This document shows, piece by piece, positions 52,777 to 60,459 of a stretch of DNA of 64,000 nt. The notes under the pieces are model-generated. The model did not search any database. It was not told where the DNA came from and saw nothing but the letters and a program-made list of their open reading frames with translations. Both the position numbers and the translations under genes were made by a program. How positions within the stretch are numbered: position 1 is the stretch's first letter; each line of letters begins with the position of its first letter. The stretch is from Flavobacteriales bacterium (GTDB lineage: Bacteria; Bacteroidota; Bacteroidia; NS11-12g; UBA9320): the NCBI GenBank assembly GCA_020635435.1, contig JACJZU010000001.1:434001-498000 (forward strand), written 5' to 3'.

Positions 52777-53622
52777 ATGCTCCGTCCTTATATCCTTATA
52801 ACCGCACTTCTATCCCTCTCAGTTTTCAATAATGGATGTAAAGACGAAGCTGTTGAAACGGCCACCACGCATCTAGCCAGTCAAGAAGCTCGTAAATCCC
52901 CGGTTTTAATCGAAATTTTCGCTTTAACAAGCTGTACCCCGTGTGCTGATGGTCACAAAATGGCCCAATCGTTGGTCGACGATCCGGATTTCGATGTGGT
53001 GATCCTTCATCACTATGGAATTGCCGCGGTTGCCAGTGGAGAGGTACATCCCGACTTTCTGCACCATCAATATTCTGAGCTGCACGATCGCTTTAAGGTA
53101 GATTTCTATCCGTCTGCACTCGTCAATCGACGGAATTATGCCGCAATGGAGCCCCCAAAAATGGAAAAAGGCAGCGTGTTGGATCGCTACTCCTGGGGCT
53201 GGGCCTATTATAAAAACAAAAGTACAAGCCCCGCCAATCTCGGGCTGGAGATCAAAAGAAGCAGTCCGGATACTTACAATCTCCGCTATGAGTACTACTG
53301 CACAGATCAACTCAATGAAGACTATCGAATTCATATTGCGCTCGGAGAATCCGGAATACAAGCCTATATGCGCGGACAGGGTTCAACCTTCATCCACGAT
53401 TTCGTTTGCCGAGATTTCATCAGTCCGTCTGGAGGTATTCCAATCAGTGATCGGATTCAGAAAGGGAAATTCTATGAAATGAGTGAAACATTCAGCATTC
53501 CTGTCCGCTATGGCGGTGCACAAGGCACTGTACCAAATATCAGTAAAATGTATGTAGTAGTATTCCTTTGCAATGGACAGGGTGAGGTCGTGAGTTCCGC
53601 CCAGATACCAATCCCGACTTAA
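52777..53622 (+). CDS. Omp28-type outer-membrane lipoprotein with thioredoxin-like CxxC
   Basis: A 281-residue lipoprotein (lipobox FNNGCKDE, C21). The N-terminal half is thioredoxin-like: VLIEIFALTSCTPCADGHKM carries a CxxC pair, followed by VVILHHYGIAAVASGEVHP and VDFYPSALVNRRNY with the cis-Pro-like YPSA. The C-terminal half is a beta-sandwich (about 165-281). This is the order of the Porphyromonas Omp28-related family, whose function is unsettled; adhesin and thiol-disulfide roles have both been suggested. Its TAA overlaps the stop of the convergent radical SAM gene by sharing the palindrome TTAA. Confidence 0.85.
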   Translation: MLRPYILITALLSLSVFNNGCKDEAVETATTHLASQEARKSPVLIEIFALTSCTPCADGHKMAQSLVDDPDFDVVILHHYGIAAVASGEVHPDFLHHQYSELHDRFKVDFYPSALVNRRNYAAMEPPKMEKGSVLDRYSWGWAYYKNKSTSPANLGLEIKRSSPDTYNLRYEYYCTDQLNEDYRIHIALGESGIQAYMRGQGSTFIHDFVCRDFISPSGGIPISDRIQKGKFYEMSETFSIPVRYGGAQGTVPNISKMYVVVFLCNGQGEVVSSAQIPIPT

Positions 53623-55787
53623 TTCAACACAAGCAACCCGATAGACCGCAGATCTTCCATCTCCTCCGAGGCCCAGAATTCTTCAAAACCATGGAATTCT
53701 TCCTCAAATTCTGCCCTGAATTGTCCGAATGTCAAAGGATCCGAAGCATCGGGGCTACATCTTTCAAATACTCGCTGCATCCAGGCTGCCAACTCAACAG
53801 ATACCTGCATATCCATGGAAGCCTGCCTGTTGTGAAAAGTAACAGTCAGTACCCCGTCAACCTCTTCGTGGAATATCACACCTACTCCGATCAGGACCAG
53901 TTTACTGCTGTCTCTACAGTTCGCACTTGCGCTATGGTCCAAACATTCTGCGATATAATCAGGCTTAATGCTTGTTCTCGGAACCTGCTCCTCGAACCAC
54001 TCATGAACGGGAATATCGAAACCAATGCCGTGCATGAAATTGTATAATGACTTCCTCAATCCTTCCGAAAACAATTCGTGATCGATCCCTGTCTGATCTT
54101 CAAAATCGATGTCGTTGTGGGCAAAAGTGACCTCCGGGAGAATGGGCATAATACCATACCGATCAGGATCTCTGCCGATTGGGCTGTGCGCAGTTAGGGA
54201 AAATTGATGCCAGAATGCAGATTGCAATACGCCGGCCTCAAACATTTGGCGCACCATTTCCAAACTGTCGACCGTTTCCTGAACCGTTTGTGTGGGATAC
54301 CCATACATGAGATAAGCATGGACCATTATGCCGGCATCTGTAAAATTCCGTGTAACCTGAGCTACTTGTTCAACCGTAACGCCCTTTTCGATCAATTGGA
54401 GTAATCGGTCTGATGCAACCTCCAAACCTCCCGAAACCGCAACACAACCGGAAGCCCGCAGCAAGCGGCAAAGATCCATCGTAAAACTTTTCTCGAATCG
54501 AATATTGGTCCACCAGGTAACGACAATCTTTCTCCGTATGATCTCCAGAGCCACGTCGCGCATGAGTGCAGGTGGAGCTGCTTCGTCTACGAAATGAAAG
54601 CCCCTTTCCCCTGTTTCAGCGATCAACTTCTCCATGTGATCCACTAACAGGGAAGCAGCTACAGGCTGATAATTTTGAATATAGTCGAGAGAAACATCAC
54701 AGAATGTGCATTTCCCCCAGTAGCACCCATGAGCCATGGTGAGCTTGAGCCATCGACCATTATTCCAGAGACTATGCATGGGGTTGGCCACCTCGATTAC
54801 CGACAAATAGCTGCTCAGATCTAATCCGGCATAGCTCGGAGCGTTCAATTCATGTTGTTTGTAATCTTTGCGAAGAGAGAGGTCATTAAAGTGTAGCTCT
54901 CCACTTTCTAGGTGCCAGGTCCGTTTCAAAACAGCATCCTTCTGATTCAGAATGTGTTGTGCGAGCAGTTCGATGGGGAGCTCTCCATCATCCAAGGTTA
55001 TGTGATCGAAAAATTCGAAAACCCTCTTGTCCCGTAACGATCTGAGTTCTGTGTTTGGAAATCCTCCTCCCATGGCGATCCGTATAGAGGGAAATTCCTT
55101 TTTCAGGAATTGCCCACAACGAAATGCACTGGCCAGATTACCGGGAAATGGAACTGAAACACCAACAAATTTCGGCTCCTCATCACGAATATGTCGTTCA
55201 AGGATCTGAAGTGTGATCCGGTCTATATAAGTGGGATCCGTTTGCAGATAACTGTATAATGGCTCAAATGAATTGGCGCTATGACCTAAATGTTCCGCAT
55301 ACCGACTCACGCCAAAGTTTGGGTCCACAACATCGCGTATAAAATCGGATAGATCCTCCAGATAAAGGGTTGCCAGATGCTTGGCCTTATCATAGATACC
55401 CATTTCACCAAAAGCCCAATCGAGGTAATCCAGATCTGCGAAACGCTTCCCTTCGGGAAGGAAATTACCGGCACAGATCGTTCGGGCCAATTCGGGATTC
55501 TTGCCCTGCAGAAAAGCGATCACGGGATCAACGCTGTTTATGTAGTCGGTTTGAAGGATGAAAACCCGCTCCGTATTCTCATCTGCAAATTCAAGCCGAT
55601 CTGCTGCATTCATGAACAATTCTCTCAATCCATTTTCTGAAAATATTGCGAGTATCACCTCCATTCCAAGATCACGCTGACTGACAGAAAAACCCTTTGC
55701 TTGCAGAAAGCCGGTTAGATAGGCCGTGGCAGGATACGGCGTATTCAATTGTGTGAAAGGAGGTGTTATGAGAAGTATATCTGCCAA
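53619..55787 (-). CDS. B12-binding-type radical SAM protein
   Basis: A 722-residue protein with a cobalamin-binding-like Rossmann N-terminus (ILLITPPFTQLNTPYPATAY; about 1-320, with PKFVGVSVPFPGNLASAF and IAMGGGFPNTEL) and a radical SAM barrel (about 345-600). The cluster motif is HGCYWGKCTFCDVS, that is CX4CX2C rather than the canonical CX3CX2C. GGLEVASDRLL and LMYGYPTQTVQE are the GGE-like and SAM-binding strands. A C-terminal domain (about 600-722) is unfamiliar. Such enzymes carry out methylations, ring formation or other radical steps; substrate unknown. It starts at an ATG 87 bases before the tex stop on the same strand. Confidence 0.87.
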   Translation of the reverse strand: MADILLITPPFTQLNTPYPATAYLTGFLQAKGFSVSQRDLGMEVILAIFSENGLRELFMNAADRLEFADENTERVFILQTDYINSVDPVIAFLQGKNPELARTICAGNFLPEGKRFADLDYLDWAFGEMGIYDKAKHLATLYLEDLSDFIRDVVDPNFGVSRYAEHLGHSANSFEPLYSYLQTDPTYIDRITLQILERHIRDEEPKFVGVSVPFPGNLASAFRCGQFLKKEFPSIRIAMGGGFPNTELRSLRDKRVFEFFDHITLDDGELPIELLAQHILNQKDAVLKRTWHLESGELHFNDLSLRKDYKQHELNAPSYAGLDLSSYLSVIEVANPMHSLWNNGRWLKLTMAHGCYWGKCTFCDVSLDYIQNYQPVAASLLVDHMEKLIAETGERGFHFVDEAAPPALMRDVALEIIRRKIVVTWWTNIRFEKSFTMDLCRLLRASGCVAVSGGLEVASDRLLQLIEKGVTVEQVAQVTRNFTDAGIMVHAYLMYGYPTQTVQETVDSLEMVRQMFEAGVLQSAFWHQFSLTAHSPIGRDPDRYGIMPILPEVTFAHNDIDFEDQTGIDHELFSEGLRKSLYNFMHGIGFDIPVHEWFEEQVPRTSIKPDYIAECLDHSASANCRDSSKLVLIGVGVIFHEEVDGVLTVTFHNRQASMDMQVSVELAAWMQRVFERCSPDASDPLTFGQFRAEFEEEFHGFEEFWASEEMEDLRSIGLLVLN

Positions 55788-55874
55788 TTGAATCGGGTCT
55801 AATTCATTTACAATAGTAATTCAGGCATGCTTACATCAAACGGTTAGCACATTTTATCATGTTTCCCGAACCGT

Positions 55875-57971
55875 TCAATCAGTTAATCGCATGCTCAATG
55901 CTACTCGCTTTCGAGCGAGATCCACATCCACAACCCGAACTTTCACTTGTTGATTCAAGGCAAGAACATCGGATGGATCCACGATATGCCGACTCGTGAT
56001 CTCACTTATATGGACCAGGCCGTCCTGTTTGATGCCAATGTCGACAAATGCCCCAAATTTTGTGAGGTTCGTGACGCGTCCCGGAAGGATCATTCGTACC
56101 TGCAGATCCTCAATACTGCGGATGCGTTCATCGAAAACGAGATTCTCCGCTTCTCCTCTCGGGTCAAGTCCGGGCCTTGTCAACTCCTGAACGATATCTT
56201 GCAGTGTAGGAAGGCCAACATCCTCCGAAATGTATTTGTTAAGGTCGATCTGTTTGCAGTATTCTCTGCTATTCAATAACTCCGCCACAGTTCTGCCTTC
56301 TTCAAATGCAATGTCTTGAATCAGACTGTAGCGCTCGGGGTGTACGGCAGTATTATCAAGTGGATTGCGTCCATTCCGGATCCTCAGGAAACCGGCAGCT
56401 TGCTCATAGGCTTTAGGACCAAAACCCTTGATCGAAAGCAGATCGGATCGCTCTTCGATGCGACCTTTTTCCCTACGGTATTGAATAATATTTGCCGCGG
56501 TTTTCGGTCCAACCCCACTCACATACTGCAATAAGTGCCTGCTTGCAGTGTTTACATCAACGCCTACCTTATTCACCGCAAATACAACCGTATTATTCAG
56601 GCTGTCACGCAGTTTGTCCTGTGCCACATCGTGTTGATATTGACCAACACCCATATTCTTCGGCTCTATTTTCACCAATTCGGCAAGGGGGTCCATCAGT
56701 CGCCTGCCGATCGATATAGCTCCGCGAACGGTAAGATCCAGATCCGGAAATTCCTCCCGGCCAACTTCCGATGCAGAATAGATCGATGCCCCGGCCTCAT
56801 CTACCATATAGATCGGAAGTACTTGAGAATTGGATAAGGTTTCCTTCACGAACTGTTCGGTCTCTCGTCCGGCCGTACCATTTCCAATTGCAATGGCCTC
56901 CATTTTATGTTTGTACAGGAGCTTCTTCAATTTCTCCTGTGCTTCGGAGGTCTGTTTCTGTGGAGGATGCGGAAAAATGGTGCTGTGTTCAATGAGTGTA
57001 CCTTGCTCATCCAGGCAAACGATCTTGCAGCCCGATCTGAAACCGGGATCTATGGCCAAAACACGTTTTGAGCCAAGTGGCGCCGCAAGCAATAACTGGT
57101 TGAGATTATTGGTAAAAATGCGAATGGCCTCATCGTCAGCCCGCTCCTTGGCCTCTTTTCGCACTTCGGTCTCAATGGCCGGTACAATGAGTCGGCGATA
57201 GGCCTCCTTCAGGGCTTTGCGTATAAAGGGAGCCGCTGCACCGTCTGCCCGGATAAATTGCTTTTCGAGAGATGCGATCAAAGGGGCTTTATCGACTTCC
57301 AGTTTTACACGCAGATAACCTTCTTTCTCTGCCCTGAGAATGGCGAGCAGACGATGACTTGGTATGCGTCTAAGGGGCTGAGAATAATCAAAGTAATTCT
57401 CATAATTAGCTGCTTCAGATCTTTTCTTCTCAATTAAGCTTGAGTGGAGCACTGCATTTCGCTGATAGGCCATGCGTACCTTATTCCGTGCACCAACCGA
57501 TTCACTCACCCATTCGGCCATGATATCCACGGCACCTTCCAATGCATCCTCTACACTCAATCGATGATTGGTAAAGCGGAAGGCCTGGTTCATGATATCA
57601 TTCCTCGATTGAGACATGATGATCTTTGCCAGTGGTTCCAGACCCAGTTTCCGGGCTTTATCTGCCTTGGTCTCTCGCTTTTGCTTGTAGGGAAGATAGA
57701 GATCCTCCAGCTCAGACATAGAGTTGCATTGCTCAATTCGAGCGAGAAGAGTTGGATTGATGATCCGCAATTCCGCCAGTCGATCCAGTACCGCACTTTT
57801 ACGCTTCTCGAGTTCCAGGATTGCCTTGCGCCGCTTGTCAATCTCTTCGATCTCAACCTCGTTCAGTCCACCTGTCAACTCCTTGCGGTAACGCGCTATA
57901 AATGGGATGGTGGCTCCAGAATTAAGAAGGTCAATGACCTTTTTGTCCCGGTCCATAGAATTTGTCGACAT
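55875..57971 (-). CDS. tex: Tex family RNA-binding transcription accessory protein
   Basis: A 698-residue nucleic-acid-binding protein. Seen are the N-terminal helical part SGATIPFIARYRKELTGGL, the YqgF-like domain with ALAIDPGFRSGCKI-type motif (VLAIDPGFRSGCKIVCLDE), the helix-hairpin-helix part VNTASRHLLQYVSGVGPKTA and the C-terminal S1 domain (GRVTNLTKFGAFVDIGIKQD). The family usually has 15-25 more residues before the ATIPFIARYR motif; here an in-frame TAA directly upstream of the ATG fixes a short N-terminus. Roles in transcription and stress are reported for homologues. A full promoter match lies upstream. Confidence 0.95.
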   Translation of the reverse strand: MSTNSMDRDKKVIDLLNSGATIPFIARYRKELTGGLNEVEIEEIDKRRKAILELEKRKSAVLDRLAELRIINPTLLARIEQCNSMSELEDLYLPYKQKRETKADKARKLGLEPLAKIIMSQSRNDIMNQAFRFTNHRLSVEDALEGAVDIMAEWVSESVGARNKVRMAYQRNAVLHSSLIEKKRSEAANYENYFDYSQPLRRIPSHRLLAILRAEKEGYLRVKLEVDKAPLIASLEKQFIRADGAAAPFIRKALKEAYRRLIVPAIETEVRKEAKERADDEAIRIFTNNLNQLLLAAPLGSKRVLAIDPGFRSGCKIVCLDEQGTLIEHSTIFPHPPQKQTSEAQEKLKKLLYKHKMEAIAIGNGTAGRETEQFVKETLSNSQVLPIYMVDEAGASIYSASEVGREEFPDLDLTVRGAISIGRRLMDPLAELVKIEPKNMGVGQYQHDVAQDKLRDSLNNTVVFAVNKVGVDVNTASRHLLQYVSGVGPKTAANIIQYRREKGRIEERSDLLSIKGFGPKAYEQAAGFLRIRNGRNPLDNTAVHPERYSLIQDIAFEEGRTVAELLNSREYCKQIDLNKYISEDVGLPTLQDIVQELTRPGLDPRGEAENLVFDERIRSIEDLQVRMILPGRVTNLTKFGAFVDIGIKQDGLVHISEITSRHIVDPSDVLALNQQVKVRVVDVDLARKRVALSMRLTD

Positions 57972-57998
57972 AACTTAACCTGCAAATACGCTTTAAAC

Positions 57999-58032
57999 CA
58001 AACCTATTTCAAGTCTGTGCGGATAAGTTCAA
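57999..58032 (-). promoter_or_regulatory. Promoter of tex
   Basis: On the minus strand TTG (58032-58030) is 23 bases from TAGGTTTG (58006-57999), matching both parts of the Bacteroidota consensus at the upper limit of spacing. The -7 box is 27 bases before the ATG. Confidence 0.5.
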
Positions 58033-58125
58033 GCGATATTGGATGGAAAAACAGACCGGTAGAATTCCGGAAAATCTGTTTGATGCTATGTTAGTTGAGT
58101 CGTTCCTCCTAAATTCATAGTCCAT

Positions 58126-58872
58126 ATGAAAATATTCAACCCAAAACGTGTCGGTACTGTAGTCATTGGGCTGCTGTTTTCGCTGAGTCTGGGAGTTATC
58201 CTCTTTCAATCTTGTACGGAAGATGAACCCGCTCCCGCCGAGGAAAAATACGCCTATCCGTTGCTCTTCGGATCCACCGATGAACTCAGTATTCCCATCG
58301 ATTCCACTACATGGAATGGGGAGCCGGGTGACCACCTGATCGGTGCTTTTCAGGCCATTAAGGATAGAATTGAGGCTTTTAGAGATACGGTATGTTATAT
58401 CAGCAGCTCTGCCGTTGCTATTGACAGCATATCGAGCGATAGTGCCGGCTTTTCGGGCATACGTTCCCAATTGGGGTTGAATCCCGAACTGGATCGAAAA
58501 AAGAGCTGGGAGATGCCTTTGTACCCAAATTGGGTGAACGCTTCACATCCCAATGAAAGGGATACACTCACCTTGTACGAAACAATGCATCATGTGTTGT
58601 TCGAAAGAGTAACTTACTTTAGCCTTAACACCTATGCCTATCAAAGCAAGGACGGATCTGAAGGTGGGTTTCGAACATACGACGATCACTATTACAGCTG
58701 GCGCTATTTCTCCGATTCCCTGGAATTAAGACACCAGTACAATAGTAACTTAACTGATGATAATTACGACCTGAGATTGATCTTTCATACCAAAAACAAG
58801 GGCGGAAGATTTGTGCTCAACGCTTATTCCAGGTCGACGGGAAAATGGGATTCTCAGGGCAGAGGTTTATGA
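58126..58872 (+). CDS. Lipoprotein of unknown function
   Basis: A 248-residue protein with a long basic n-region, hydrophobic core and lipobox (GVILFQSCTEDEPAP, Cys about 30), followed by an acidic/Pro-rich linker. The mature part is rich in Ser, Asp, Tyr and Trp, with DDHYYSWRYFSDSLELRHQY near the C-terminus, and ends in a probable beta-rich fold (YDLRLIFHTKNKGGRFVLNA). I do not recognise a family. It is probably anchored in the outer membrane. It stands alone, divergent from tex. Confidence 0.75.
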   Translation: MKIFNPKRVGTVVIGLLFSLSLGVILFQSCTEDEPAPAEEKYAYPLLFGSTDELSIPIDSTTWNGEPGDHLIGAFQAIKDRIEAFRDTVCYISSSAVAIDSISSDSAGFSGIRSQLGLNPELDRKKSWEMPLYPNWVNASHPNERDTLTLYETMHHVLFERVTYFSLNTYAYQSKDGSEGGFRTYDDHYYSWRYFSDSLELRHQYNSNLTDDNYDLRLIFHTKNKGGRFVLNAYSRSTGKWDSQGRGL

Positions 58873-59163
58873 TATTAACCCTGTTGAGGATGGTTTCATT
58901 TGGACCTGCTTATTGGTAGCTATACGTATCGAACAAGGATTAGTTCTGAGTTCGAACTGATCTTTTGAAAAAAATAAAGCTACAGGAAGATTCACGACTG
59001 TAAGTTTGATCTCCCCGGATAATTGAGCCGGGCAGTGTTTGATTCACGCCCTCCAAACCGGAAGGTGGATTTGTTCAGTGTGCAACACTTTATTTCCACT
59101 GTGTGACCTGCATTACCCACATTCTGCGATCAGAAGGTGAACTTTCCATAAAATTTTACGATC
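58873..59163. other. Intergenic region with a candidate -7 box
   Basis: About 290 bases with no supported gene. It contains TAAGTTTG at 59001-59008, an exact TAnnTTTG box on the plus strand, 155 bases before the next ATG, then a CCCGG/CCGGG hairpin at about 59018-59036, which would lie in the leader of the DUF2202 gene. Confidence 0.4.
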
Positions 59164-59784
59164 ATGAAAAAGCATCTAATCTTAATGGCATTCGTCTCCA
59201 TAGCGTTTTCATTGTTGAGTGCATGCAATGACGAAGATGGGAAACCCGAACCTACTCCCCAGGTAACATTGAGCAGTGAATTGGCAAACGACCTGAGGCA
59301 TTTAAGGGAAGAAGAAAAATTGGCCCGCGATGTGTATTGGTTCAGCTATCAAAAATATGGACAGCAAATTTTTGGGAATATTTATGAAAGCGAACAACGC
59401 CACATGGATTATGTACTCGATCTATTGAAAACCTATTCCATAGAGGATCCGGCTGCGGGACTCGGTTTTGGAGAGTTCAAGAATCCAGAATTCCGCGATC
59501 TGTACATCAAGCTGACCGGTATAAGTGCTCATTCCATAGACAGTGCCTTATACGTGGGCGCAACCATTGAAGATCTTGATATCTCCGACCTGAATCGCTT
59601 TATGGAGACAACCGAGGCTGCAGATCTGCTGGCCTTGTACACAAAACTGAAATGTGCCTCCGGAAATCATATGCGCAGTTTTTCGAAGCAATTGAAAAAC
59701 AACAACATCAGCTATGTGCCTCAATTCCTCAGCAATGAGGAATACGAGTCCATTTTAAGCGGCTCCAACGGTCATTGCGATTGA
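59164..59784 (+). CDS. DUF2202 ferritin-like lipoprotein
   Basis: A 206-residue lipoprotein (lipobox LLSACNDED, C21). The domain is a four-helix bundle of the DUF2202 family, seen in LRHLREEEKLARDVYWFSYQ, then IFGNIYESEQRHMDYVLDLL and, after a long loop, CASGNHMRSFSKQLKNN. The Glu, ExxH and His positions are like the metal site of ferritin-like proteins, suggesting a di-metal centre, though no activity is established for the family. It ends 67 bases before the next gene's start. Confidence 0.88.
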   Translation: MKKHLILMAFVSIAFSLLSACNDEDGKPEPTPQVTLSSELANDLRHLREEEKLARDVYWFSYQKYGQQIFGNIYESEQRHMDYVLDLLKTYSIEDPAAGLGFGEFKNPEFRDLYIKLTGISAHSIDSALYVGATIEDLDISDLNRFMETTEAADLLALYTKLKCASGNHMRSFSKQLKNNNISYVPQFLSNEEYESILSGSNGHCD

Positions 59785-59802
59785 GAAACTGTGAATTGTG
59801 GG

Positions 59803-59853
59803 TTTGAAACGGATGTTGTTGCTCGTTATATTTGGACAAAAGAGTCCAAATAT
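59803..59853 (+). promoter_or_regulatory. Promoter with overlapping palindromic operator candidate
   Basis: TTTG (59803-59806), a 20-base spacer and TATATTTG (59827-59834) match the full Bacteroidota promoter consensus. A perfect 10-base inverted repeat, ATATTTGGAC (59828-59837) and GTCCAAATAT (59844-59853) around AAAAGA, covers the -7 box, the expected transcription start and the first two bases of the ATG at 59852. Such a placement suits a repressor site. Confidence 0.6.
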
Positions 59854-60295
59854 GAGCCGTATAACAATTGTCGTTCTGCTGTTTCTCTCCCTTGCATTTA
59901 AAGGGCTCGCCCAGAAAGTGAGCATGGATACCCTGGGTATCACGGATGGATCCGTACACATGCGCGGAAGCGTTCCCTATACTCAGTTCTTAAAAAAGTA
60001 CAAAGGCGGCAGCGACCTCGTTATACATATCTGGTACAATCCATCGGGAAGCACCTTCGATAAGAAAGAGATCAAGGCCGGTAAAGATGAGGTTTATTTC
60101 CTCTATGGCAGAAACTTGCGCAGCGGTTCATCCGAAATGGAATTTAAGTTCGGGGCAAACGCGAAGTCGGCCTTTTCCAAGAAAAAAGAAGAGGAGATGG
60201 AAAAACTTGTTGATTTCCTTCAGTTCGATGTTTTTCCCAATCAGCATTTCAATGGAGATCTTGCGCTTGAAGCGTTGGATCGTGCGCTCGAATAG
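59852..60295 (+). CDS. Exported protein of unknown function
   Basis: A 147-residue protein with a clear signal peptide (TIVVLLFLSLAFKGLAQ), ending before KVSMDTLGI. The mature part of about 125 residues has a short beta segment (GSDLVIHIWYNPSGSTFDKK), a lysine-rich helix (FSKKKEEEMEKLVDFLQF) and an acidic C-terminus. No family recognised. The ATG at 59852 was chosen from the promoter position; an in-frame start at 59798 would lie upstream of it. It is the only gene between DUF2202 and the FISUMP lipoprotein. Confidence 0.78.
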   Translation: MSRITIVVLLFLSLAFKGLAQKVSMDTLGITDGSVHMRGSVPYTQFLKKYKGGSDLVIHIWYNPSGSTFDKKEIKAGKDEVYFLYGRNLRSGSSEMEFKFGANAKSAFSKKKEEEMEKLVDFLQFDVFPNQHFNGDLALEALDRALE

Positions 60296-60459
60296 CTTTA
60301 TTATAGCGCTCGACTAATCTGAGTTGTGGTGTAAAAATGGCTCAATTCGGATGTACCAAGCCCGAGTACCGAATCTATACCCTGTGGTATTAGATCGCAT
60401 TTCGATAGAAATAACCTTCACAAGAAATCAGTAACTTGTGCCAAAACTAGTCGCGAATA

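Noticed and set aside
53619..53622. Shared TTAA at the convergent stops of the Omp28 and radical SAM genes
   Set aside because: A four-base stop overlap between convergent genes is common and needs no special explanation.
57444..58094. A 216-residue plus-strand open frame opposite tex
   Set aside because: Antisense to conserved Tex codons and with no recognisable domain.
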